Part shown: one piece after another, positions 36,609-46,506 of the stretch
Layout of the letters: the number at the start of each line of letters is the position of its first letter
Numbering within the stretch: the stretch's first letter is position 1
From: Aspidapion aeneum
Lineage: Eukaryota; Arthropoda; Insecta; Coleoptera; Brentidae
Length of the DNA stretch: 64,000 bases
Direction: 5' to 3'
NCBI GenBank assembly: GCA_963576565.1
Contig: OY755038.1
Span: 66,709,908 to 66,773,907, forward strand
The notes under the pieces: model-generated
Seen by the model: only the letters and a program-made list of their open reading frames with translations
What the model was told of the DNA's origin: nothing
Databases searched by the model: none
Program-made: the position numbers and the translations under genes

Positions 36609-38487
36609 TCCCAAGTAACATTATTACCACTCAAGGTTTTATTAATTTGGTTCCTAGGTTATTTAGAGGGTGCTGTTATGGGTTTTAGGATCAATTTGGC
36701 TACATAAAGGTAATTTATATTGCCAATTACCTAAAGGGGTGTTATACAACCAAAAAGTGATTTATAAAAGGAGTATAATAAAACTGATATTCCTTCTGTT
36801 CCTTTTAGGTACTTTTGGTTTTATTGATTTCTGATTTAAAAAGATGGTGTTATAAAACCATTTTACCTAAAGTTTTGAAAAAGAAATAAATATAAACTTT
36901 GGTCATTTAGTTTTTTTCATTACTTTAGGTCATCACAAACGTGTTTTATAATAGAGCTAAAAGGCTATCCTTTATTCTTTTGTTTTTATAGTTACCAGTA
37001 GTTTAAAAGTAAATATGATTAGATAGGCGGCCATATAGAAGCTAGTTTCCTTAAGGTTTTTAAGAGTGGTAAATATAAACTTTAGAATTTTGGTTTTTGC
37101 CATTACTTTTAGGCATTTTAAAAAGGTTTTATGGGAAGACTTAAAGGTATACTTAATCCTTTTGTATTTATAGTTACCCATAGCTGTATATTAAATATTA
37201 TTTAAATAGGCGGCCATATAAAACCTTGTTTCCTTAATTCTAACAGAAGTAAGTAAATATTTTCGTCTTTTATTTTTTTTAGGTATTTCTTGTAAAAATA
37301 ATAGATATATCTAGGTACAGATTGGTACCTACCTATCGCAAGATTGATTATTTAAAGCCCAATAATTAATAATTCTTAAGTTTCCGTCCTCCTGGGTAGG
37401 ACACCCATGCCTAAATAAGGTCTGTTTAGAGGGCCAATATATGAGGTTGCCCCCCAACCTGCAGGCGCAACGAATATTATTGCACTGGCCCTCTGATTGT
37501 GTCGAAATTGCACGATAAAAAACATTTAAAAGTGTTGAATTATACGCTTTTAAACACTTTAAAAACAAATACAAGAAATTTAAGTGAGGTTATGTTGACT
37601 ATGTTTACATTTTTTTTTTGTTGGTTTCATAAGGGCACTCAAAAATCCTTGTTGCGATACAGTAACAAATAAAACCAAGTGACCACTATCAAACCATAAT
37701 GGCGTATATAAATTTATTTAATAAATATTGTAAAGAGAAAATATTTATCTAGTCGTTTTATCAGTGTTTTTAACAATAATTTTACTTTAATTTTGATTTA
37801 TGTACACCAAACAGACTTTTTAATGGTGAATAGTGTGAATGATTTTGTTTTAATTTTAAATATTTGTTATTTTGTTATCAAAAAACTATTAAAAAGCATT
37901 CTTGTGCTGGCGCGCTTGTTTTGAGAGCTTTTCAGATACGATTTTATCAGACAAATAAATCTGGCAGGCAATTTGATCATCAACAAAACGACAAACTCGG
38001 TATATTTTTATGTGATAAAATAATTTTGGGACTCTGATATTTTTGGCAATTTTGTGACCTAAATTATTTTATATAGCCGTTGTGAATTTAAAATATCGCT
38101 ATAGCTTTTATAGGAAAACTTCTTTACTCTAAAGGTATTATGGTATTCAACAGAATCGTCAGGATACCAAATTACCAAATCTAGTTTTATAATAGGATAG
38201 AGGACATTTCTGAGTTGCTTTTAGAACCTGGCATAATAGCTTTAGGCTCTAAAAGGTTCTATAATGGTGGAACCGCTAGAGGGCGAAGCTGGAGTTTATT
38301 TCTTATGCTTTTATAGTGAGTTTAATACATAGATTCCCACCACCAATTGGGGAGTCCCATTTACGAGGTCATAGGGGGTATATAAGGGTAATGGGAATGT
38401 GCTAGCGACCAAACATTGAAACTAATGGTTTTAAGGAAAGGCGCTGGCAACCTTTTAGCGTCTGCTATAAATAAAGAAATGTTACTT
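36609..38487. mobile_element. Putative CCCAAGTAAC-ended element
   Basis: CCCAAGTAACATT near 36613 is inverted at 38472-38484 (AATGTTACTTGGG). The 1.9 kb between contains tandem repeats but no transposase. Only about 13 bp of terminal repeat is visible, so the call is tentative. Confidence 0.35.
36887..37252. repeat. Two tandem ~183-bp units
   Basis: AAATATAAACTTT..., CATTACTTT(T)AGG, ATAGTTACC and ATAGGCGGCCATATA recur in order with a period of 183 bp. Confidence 0.65.
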
Positions 38488-39037
38488 GGGTTACCTAATA
38501 AATAAAGATCCTAAATTATATTAAATTGTGCGCAAATATTGATTTAGTTGAAAAAACGGTAATTTGTTTTGTAAAAAGCTCCGTCGTAATTTGCTTGACA
38601 TAAACAGTCAAAACAACAACGAATAGAAAACGTCAAAGCCCGGCTAAATCAATAATATGTTCGTAACAACCAGATAAAAGAATATATTATGTTCCTTTCT
38701 CTACGGTTGTCTCTATTAAGCCTTTTATATTATTGTAGTTTTAAGTAACTTTAATTCAATAAAAACTCAAGAGCGTTTTAAACTAAATGTGTATTTTATA
38801 AGACCCAAAGAACGATCTCTTTCCCTAAACAGAACAGCTGATTATTTGACAACAATCTTGGAATCATAAATAAAAGTGGTTTATGAAACACCTACTTTAC
38901 ATCTCGTTTTCTTTTTTAATTTTTCATTTTAGAAAAATCTAAATTAAATAAAGCAAATTCCTAAACTAAGAAAATACTTAATTTGAGATTAATATAAAGA
39001 AAACACAAATCACTTATATGAAATAAACAAATCATTA

Positions 39038-39792
39038 TTACATCACATAATCATTGAACTTCTTTGGTTTTCTTCTTTCTCTCTTTTCTTTCCCTTCTGT
39101 ATTTTCATCTTTGGTTTTTTTATTTTCATTAGTCTTACTTTGTGTCTTTTTCTCCTTTTTAGGCAAGTCTTCAGTTTTACTTGGAAGTTTAATCAAAAGT
39201 TTGCGATTTCTTCTGAAAATATCACCATCTTCTGTTTCTATCATAAATGAATTTGGTTCTTTGCAATTTCGGATAATATTTCCACCAAGTTTTATATCTT
39301 TAATAAAAACTTGATCATTTTCTTCCAATAAAGGTAAAATTTTCGACTTATGTCTTTTGTCATAATTCTTTTTAGCTTTTTCTTGTTCTTGATGTTGTAT
39401 CATTTTTATTTTATTATGATCAATTAACTTTGGTTTTAAGTTTTCTTGAGTAGTAGGTCACACTTCTCTTAAATTACGTCCAAATAATATTTCAGCAGGA
39501 GAATTTCCGCAGGAAAGTGGAGTATTGCGGTAAGCTAGGATTCCCAAGTATGGATCTTCACACTTTTTTAACAACTTTTTAACCAGTTGCACTGTTCTTT
39601 CTGCTGATCCATTGCTTTGTGCAAATCTAGGGCTACTCATAATGTAATTGAAATTGTAATTTTTTGCAAACTTTCTAAAGATAAAACTATCAAATTGTGG
39701 GCCACCGTCAGAGTAAAATATTTCTGGTATTCCAAACCTGCCAAAAACTTCTTTTAGTTTTTCAATAACATCTTCACTTTTAGTCTTTTAAT
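39038..39792 (-). pseudogene. Gypsy integrase remnant and basic tail
   Basis: Contains KEVFGRFGIPEIFYSDGGPQ (second catalytic Asp) and FAQSNGSAERTVQ (catalytic Glu), then AYRNTPLSCGNSPAEILFGR, and after one stop a tail with YDKRHKSKILPLLEENDQVF ending in a Lys/Glu-rich stretch with a stop at 39038. The first third of the integrase is missing. Confidence 0.8.
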
Positions 39793-40376
39793 TTTAAACG
39801 AAATCTGTGAAGCCTGAATGTTAAATCATTTATTAGTTTTTTTCTTCAAAATTGTTAAAAGAGGCAAATGATCGGTCTGAATGATGAATTCTTTACCCAA
39901 TAAGTATTCTTCTAGTCTTTCACATACCTAAACAATGGCTTCCTTTTCAATCTGTGCGTATCGTTGTTGTGTTTCACTCAAAGTTTTTGAGCAGTATACT
40001 GCCGTCCTAAGCGTAACACCCGTATTTAAATTTTATATGAAATGGAGTAAATCGCTTTTGAATGTTTGAAAATACATAGTGCCTTATGGAAAAAAGAAAA
40101 TTTTAAGTGACTTTTTAAATACTTTTTGTAGTTTTACGATTTGTTACATTAGTATAAACAATAGAGTATATTATTATAATTTGTCTTAATCAACAATCAC
40201 ATTTTTGGATTTTTTTCAAATACGGGAGTTATGCTTAGGACGGCAGTATAGTACAGGAGCCCATCTTCCATCTGGCTGTAATTGTTCCAAGGTACCCCCT
40301 ATTCCAAAAGAACTGGAGTCTGCAAGAAGTCATGTTTCTCTGTTGACATCATAGATTTTCAAAACTGGAGCACTCG
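39793..40376 (-). pseudogene. Gypsy RNase H remnant, split by a MITE
   Basis: Pieces YCSKTLSETQQRYAQIEKEA, then LEEYLLGKEFIIQTDHLPLL show the RNase H Glu and Asp motifs. The MITE at 39997-40248 sits inside the first of these. Stops are present. Near 39793 a LHRFRLKL-like RNase H end joins directly to the middle of the integrase, so roughly the integrase zinc-binding part and first catalytic Asp are deleted. Confidence 0.7.
39997..40248. mobile_element. 252-bp Tc1/mariner-type MITE in gypsy RNase H
   Basis: Terminal repeats TACTGCCGTCCTAAGC and GCTTAGGACGGCAGTA, about 32 bp with few mismatches. TA flanks both sides (39995-39996 and 40249-40250). Removing it together with one TA restores the local RNase H frame. 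Confidence 0.85.
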
Positions 40377-41412
40377 TCACAAGTTTTTTTTTAATTTATT
40401 GAAGCATTCTCTATGAATTTCATTAAAATAAAATGTTATATTATGTTTTAACAGCTCACGTATGGGTTTTGTTTCATCAGTGACATTTTTTAGAAATTTC
40501 GTTAAATTATTTATCATTCCGAGGAATTGTCTCACATGTGTTACTGTTCTTAGTTCTTCAAATTCAACTATTGCTTTTATATTGTCACTATCGATTTTAA
40601 TACCAGATTGTCCAATAATATGACCTAGTAGTTTGATTTCTGTGATACCAATCTGATATTTGGATTGATTTAAAGTTAGTCCATTTTCTTTTAAAAACTT
40701 TAAGACACTGTTAAGTCTCATGCTATGTTGCTCTACTGTGTCAGCAAATACTGTTACATCAACAATGTGAACCAGAACTCCTTCCTGGTCTTTAAACAAT
40801 TTGTTCATGGCACACTGAAAAATTTCTGGGCTGATGTTATGCCAAAAGGTACCCTTTTGTAAAAATATCTACCGAAGGGTGTAAGAAATGCTGTATATTG
40901 TTTTGAATCATTTGAAAGAGGCAGTTGCCAAAAACTTGATACACAGTCTAATTTTGAAAATACTTTTGCATTTTTAAGTTGTGCAAGTGTAGAATCTACT
41001 GTTGTCAAAATTATTTTCTCTCTGAGTACGTACTTATTCAATTCAGTAAAATCTGCACATATACGTACCTGATTTTTGTTTTTAGGTACACAAACCATTG
41101 GTGCACACCATGGTGTTGGATTGTTGCACTTAACAGGCTCAATGATATCTTCTTTTACCATTTTCTTCAGTTCTTTGTCTACTCTGTCCATTCATGGAAG
41201 TGCTATACGTCTAGGTGTAGAAATTGAAAAAGGTTTACAGTTTTCTACCATTTTAATTTCATATTCATAGTTTTTAAGCTTTCCAATTTTATTGAACAGT
41301 TCAGGTTGTGTTTTTATCACTTTTTGTAGAGTAAGTTGCTCATTTGAATTTTTTCTGTCTTTTCAAGACTATTTAGCCCATTAACTTCAAGTAGTAGACT
41401 TGGAATAGGCTC
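40377..41412 (-). pseudogene. Gypsy reverse transcriptase remnant
   Basis: Two frames meet near 40805. The upstream one holds the PTPWCAPMVCVPKNKNQVRI fingers region, an ICADFTELNKYV motif and a FSKLDCVSSFWQLPL palm strand with the first catalytic Asp. The downstream one starts at the active site, where the usual Y/F-x-D-D is VHIVDVTVF: the first Asp of the pair is Val. LLGHIIGQSGIKI and VRQFLGMINNL follow as in gypsy RT thumbs. A stop lies before MDRVDKELKKM. The frame break, stop and lost catalytic residue mark it as inactive. Confidence 0.8.
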
Positions 41413-42178
41413 GTATTTCATTCATAAATTTATTTTTGTTTTGAAACGGTATGCGAAACAAAATTTAGTGACTGGGAGAAAGATACAAAACGTGTTTTGT
41501 TTTGGTTTTATTCTTAGGTGGCAACGCCGTGTTGTTGCTTTCCTACGTATGTCTGTGATAGGTGCGGTTTAATCGTAGATGTAGGCAGTGGCGGAGTAAA
41601 ATAAAAATAAAATAAATTGTGACTTTTAACATAGGTTAAGTCCATAAATATTATAATTAACACGATTTTTTTTTATCATTCTCCTCTTCGTTGCATCTTT
41701 TATAGACAAATTAGATTAAAAAAACATTGGGCGCCGTACAACTCGGCTTCCGATTATTTTTTTTGATAAAATTTTTAAAAAACACAGAATATTCAAAAAT
41801 TTCTAATAAATCCTTTACGCAATTTTCTTGCGATATGGCTTTGGTAACTATTTGTAGTCAGTAGTAGACCTGAGTCCATTAAGTCGAGTGTTGAAATATA
41901 TTCTAAGAATTTTTAGGTTTTAAGAATTTTTTTAAAAATTTATCATTTTAATGTTTTAAGAATTTTTGAAAAATTTGACAAGGTTTGGTTAGGTATTTTT
42001 TTAACCTGAACAGGACCAATAAGGACTGACAGGATCTATACATATATTTTTGTTGTTGATCATGATATTGATCTGCATTTTTTGTACTAATTTCGGTGCC
42101 TAATATTTGTGACTGGTGCACTTTGGCATCTTCAAAAATCAAAATTAGAATTGTAACAAAAAATAACTTATATTAAAA
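41413..42178. other. AT-rich non-coding stretch
   Basis: No gene. A lone CAGTGGCGGAGT at about 41586 resembles the end of the CAGTGGCG MITEs, but no partner end was found. Confidence 0.4.
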
Positions 42179-42810
42179 TACAGGGTGTAATTTTAATGAT
42201 GCACCAAACTTTAAGGCGTGGTAGGGAAGGTCAAAAGAAGAATATTTTTCCTATTCCACTTTGCATTAAACCTCTTTATTTTTTAGATACTGGGTCTCAA
42301 AGTGAAGGATTCTTTTTCGATTGTTTATTATACCTTCCTTGAAAATAGAAAATCAAAATTTTTTGGAGTTAAAATAGAAGTAACAATTATGTGGTAAAAT
42401 TATTTAAAGAAGCAAATATTACTGAAAATTACGACCAAAAATTTTAAAAAATCTTTTTAAATTTGGTACTATTATCACAATTGTTTATAATTATTAAGGG
42501 GCCTTTAGATGTTTACAAAAGCCTATCTCAAAATTGTTTTGTAAATTTAATAGCTCAGAAAAAAAATAATTTATAACAAAAATTTACAAATTTATCTTTT
42601 AACCTTTAATTTTTTAGAACAAAAGAATAAAAAAAATTTCATCACAATGAACTAAAAAATTATTTGACAATGTCAAATTTGTCATTTTTAAAACTCCCAG
42701 TTTTCCCTCACTCTTCAAACTTGACAAATGCTTTAACTTGGAAACAAAAAACTTTTGACCACTAATTATTTGAATTTTTTCTCTAGTTTTGACCTTCTGC
42801 ATCAACCCTT
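42179..42810. mobile_element. CAGGGTGT-ended element, right end diverged
   Basis: Left end TACAGGGTGTAATTTTAATG. A sub-terminal ACTTTAAGGCGTGGTAGGG AAGGTCAAAA stretch is matched inversely by 42750-42810 (TTTTGACCTTCTGCATCAAC CCTTAAAGT). Interior AT-rich. Confidence 0.45.
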
Positions 42811-43070
42811 AAAGTGTGGAGTCAAAAGGCCACTAAATAAGTACAAGATAGGTTCATTGGGATTTTCTAAAGTTGAGGTAGATAGTAGGCCAATAGTTTA
42901 AAAAAATCAGTATATTACCAAATTTGAAATTAATATATATTTTTTTACAGTATAATATAAAATAATTTACTTTCCTATTCGAGATCTTGCTATAACATAT
43001 TCTGATATTTTTTTATAACATTTTAACTTATTATTAGTTGGTAAAATAAAATCACAACATAACTAATTAT

Positions 43071-43088
43071 ACAGGGTGTTATGTAAAC
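43071..43088. mobile_element. Left stub of a MITE split by the gypsy insertion
   Basis: TACAGGGTGTTATGTAAAC immediately before the LTR. The rest continues at 57839 with GGGCGGTAGAAGAGGTCATAAC, similar to the sub-terminal part of the MITE at 27124. Confidence 0.5.
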
Positions 43089-46000
43089 TGTGGCCTTAAA
43101 AAAAGTAAAAAAAAAATTTGGGCGCCAATTTGTGGCCTATTAAAATGCGTTGTGTGACATTTGTGGCAGCTTAAAGACGTTGTCGCCATTTTGTGACACT
43201 GTAATTAGGATAGTGACAATTCGCCAACTTGTGACACAACAACACCATTGAATAATTAAACAAATATCTGGAAGCAGAACTGTATTTTCCAGCTAGGTAA
43301 AACATTGATATGCCCGGTAACTTTTATACAGTGGAGAAGGGGGGGGTTCAGAAATAAGAAAATTTTAAGTGCGCCACATTATTTAATATCAATGTTTTAC
43401 AAAGAAGATCTTAAATAAAATACAGTTCAACCCAAATGTTGTAGCCAAACAATGAAATTCCACCTACTTCCGAGGCTTCCAGAATATTTGTGTAATTAAA
43501 AAAAACCAAAAAAAAATAAACAGAATAAAACTCTGAAAGATTGAATTAAGATGACATAACTAGAAGCACTTTACAGGTAGACGGACTCCTTTAACAGGTC
43601 ATAGTGTACCTACATCTGAGTCAGTAGCGTAGGACTCAATTATATGAATGATTGTTAAAAAAAAATATATATACTTCCAAAATCGTTCCATCATAGGGGA
43701 GATCTAGACCAAATATCTGCTGTCATCATTCTACATTGGGTAGAATGAGACAGACAGCAACCCAGTCCGAGATCCACCCCATGAGGTAAAAATGTGTAAC
43801 GAAACCGCTAAAAAAAAATATAATCTCATCTCTCTTTTGTCTCCGCAAAGTTGGTCATCGGGTTGTACAAATAACACAAGAAAAATTAGTTCATCTTGTT
43901 TATTTTAAAAGGTAAAACTGGAGTATTACCAAAAACATGAAATAGAAAAAAAATTAATGAAATGTAGTGGAACAAGTCATGGCCTAAGTAGCAAGACAAT
44001 CCAAATTTCACAATAGAAATTGTCTTAAATAAATGAAATGAAGGAAAACTTAGTAAATACACCGCAAAACCAGGGTTATGACGTCATACCTTATCTTGCG
44101 TTTACAAGAAATGTTGAAATTATACTGTGAAAACTTATATATGAAAAGATTACGTCTAAATTATATTAAAAATTTATATATGAGGAAAAAAATTATAGTT
44201 AAGGCTTGCTCCTACCTTGGTCCTTGATTATTTTAATAATTATTGGTGTTTATTTGGTAAACCTGGAAGTGTTGTAGGTTTCCTGACACACTCCTGCTGT
44301 TCCGGCTTGCCCGCGCCTCCCCTACTGCCGCTTAGCACATCACGCTAGGGCAGCACATGGTCTCAAGTGTTGATTCTTGCCCGAGCGTAGAAGGTTGTGG
44401 GATGCTTGCCCGAGCGTAGAACCCTGTGGAAAATGAAATATTTCAGTTTCCTGGAATTCGTCAATTTTGCACGAAGTTCCCCTACACAGTAACTTAAATC
44501 GAGAACCCCATGTCGACTCAATAAAATAAAGCAAATTTAAACAGATGAACTAAAATAAACTAACGTACCTTTCTCAGGGTTATAACTGGCCCGTCCGGCT
44601 TCCCACCAGCGTCCAGCCCAACTGTCCCGTCGCTGGAATTGACAGGGCTGTAGACAAAGGAGAAAAACAATATATAGTTTTTATCCAACACGTGGTTAAA
44701 AGAAAAATATAAAAACGCCAACAATTCCCCACGTCCTTTGTCAAAAAAAGTACATTTCCCACGAAAAAATAATTACAATTTGGGAGGCAAATATTATCTT
44801 GAAGAGTACTCAAATAATAAAAAAAATGAAAAAAAAATAAAATCGAACTTACCGCTGCTCTTTCCCCGTACAAAATGGCGTGGCCGACTTAAATTCCCCT
44901 CAAAACAGGGTGCGAGCGTCACTCCAGATTGCCTAGACACGACGGACTCACTTCCACAGTTTCTGGGATATCTCCTACAATCGCTGTAGTGCCAATCACC
45001 AAAAACAAAGGCGATCCCAGAAACTGTTGTCGACCCAACCAAATTTGTTAGCAAAGAGAGACAAAGCACTTAGTCGAGAATACCAGAATAATGCAGTGGC
45101 CGGAAACCGTTTTGTAAATTTGGTGGGGAGTGGGGACGGTAAAACGCAATAGTACCAACCTAATCTTCCCGGTGAAATTCAAATAACCTATTTATAAAAA
45201 ACTTTTCCGCCAAAAATAAATCTCTACATTCAGTGGCAAGCCTGGAAGAAAAACCCGGGGTTTTCAAAGCAACCAATGAGGAGATACCGCATAGTTCCAT
45301 ACAGGTATATAGGGGCAGCACCGACCAAGGGGATAGGAAGTACGTAAAACAAACCTTGAGGTGTTGTCGGATCTATTTCCACGGTTGAAATTTTTATAAC
45401 AAGGACGTCGAGACACCCTCCATACATTTGACCGAACATTTGCCTACCGGACCCCCACCAACATATCCAATAGAAGAAGAATAACCCGACGGACTAGAAG
45501 AAGCTCAGCATTGAAACCATCAACTGTAAAATCAATTACTGGAGATCAGGGCATGCAGCAAACCCAGGAATATTCGAACACTCAACCAATTCCCACATGA
45601 GCAAAGCTATACTAAGTGTAGAATTTAGTTGTATTTTAGCTACAGTTTCAGTCACAAGTTTCCTTTGCTCTTTATATATGTTTTCTCTAAGATTCATATG
45701 GTTTGACGCCATTCTTGTAAAACATTTCTACTGTAATAAAGTTGTTTCTGAACCTGAACCCAAAAATACACACTGAACTACTGCTAAGAAGCTCGGCACA
45801 AGAGTGTTCAGATGCTAACTCACACGACTTCGTTTATTCTTCCAGTCTTGGTTTTTATCCCTCGTTTATCTCCCATTTACAAAAGTGCATAACTCGTATT
45901 TATTTTATCCTTTCCCTATCAAATTAATAAAGATATCAAAGTGGCGGAGCCTCGGTTGTTCCTGGTCGACCCAAATATGTTTTTGCACTATCAAAACTAG

Positions 46001-46468
46001 TTAATCCGTGAAGGATATGAGGTTCGGATTGTCCCAATATCCTCGAAATAAACGTAAGGGAATGAAATGTTCATCTAAATGTTTCCTTCCTGTTACTGAA
46101 ACCATTTGTGATGCGGCAACGCCGCCATTCCCCAGCATAACAGCTGTTTAACTTTATGAACGTCAAGTGAATCACAAAATTCCACAGATAAAAACAAAAC
46201 AATCAAAATTTTTATGTGATTTTTCCCGAAGCCTGTGATCTTAAATTCCAATTACGATGTCCAGATAATGCGATGTGCGTAGTGTCCACAGTAATTCGAT
46301 GGAATGTCTCCTTTATAAGGTAACTTTTTGGACACTATATAACCTCCAAACCTAGCTCTATAAAATACTATATATTTGTGTACAGAAAGACGAATCAAAG
46401 AGCCTTGATTATTTACCTAAATAAACAAATATGTAACGTTGTCTTAAACGTAAAAATGACACGTTACA
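43089..46468 (-). repeat. 3' LTR of gypsy element (3380 bp)
   Basis: On the plus strand from TGTGGCCTTA to ACACGTTACA, i.e. TGTAACGTGT...AAGGCCACA in element sense. It contains short open frames that lack ATG starts, and splice-like donor and acceptor sites in the element sense. A 17-bp direct repeat, CTTGCCCGAGCGTAGAA, occurs twice near 44385-44420. Confidence 0.95.
43118..43138 (-). repeat. Copy of the LTR/primer-site junction inside the LTR
   Basis: TTGGGCGCCAA followed two bases later by TGTGGCCT, the same arrangement as the real primer-site/LTR junction at 54440-54460, displaced by 42 bp. An equivalent copy lies at 54482-54502 in the other LTR. Confidence 0.85.
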
Positions 46469-46482
46469 TAATCCCCCCCCAA
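46469..46482 (-). promoter_or_regulatory. Polypurine tract
   Basis: In element sense TTGGGGGGGGATTA immediately precedes the 3' LTR. This is the expected primer for plus-strand cDNA synthesis. Confidence 0.85.
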
Positions 46483-46506
46483 CTTCAAGACGATTAACCT
46501 AAAAGG

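Larger units (their letters stand above)
39038..41412 (-). mobile_element. Decayed Ty3/gypsy pol fragment
   Basis: Minus-strand pol in the order RT, RNase H, integrase, with stops, a frameshift, an internal deletion and a MITE. No gag and no LTRs were found at either side. The style (GKLKNYEYEIK, APMVCVPKKN-like, DHLPLL, NGSAERTVQ) resembles the K02A2.6-type gypsy lineage common in insects. Confidence 0.8.

Noticed and set aside
39054..39314. Plus-strand hydrophobic open frame as a membrane protein
   Set aside because: Antisense of the Lys/Glu-rich gypsy integrase tail, which gives Phe/Leu/Ser-rich artefacts.
41579..41600. CAGTGGCGGAGT as another MITE copy
   Set aside because: No inverse partner end found within reasonable distance.
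44580..45069. Short open frames on minus inside the LTR (91 and 97 codons), repeated in the other LTR
   Set aside because: They lack ATG starts and known motifs; repetition is due to LTR duplication. Kept only as possible spliced leader sequence.
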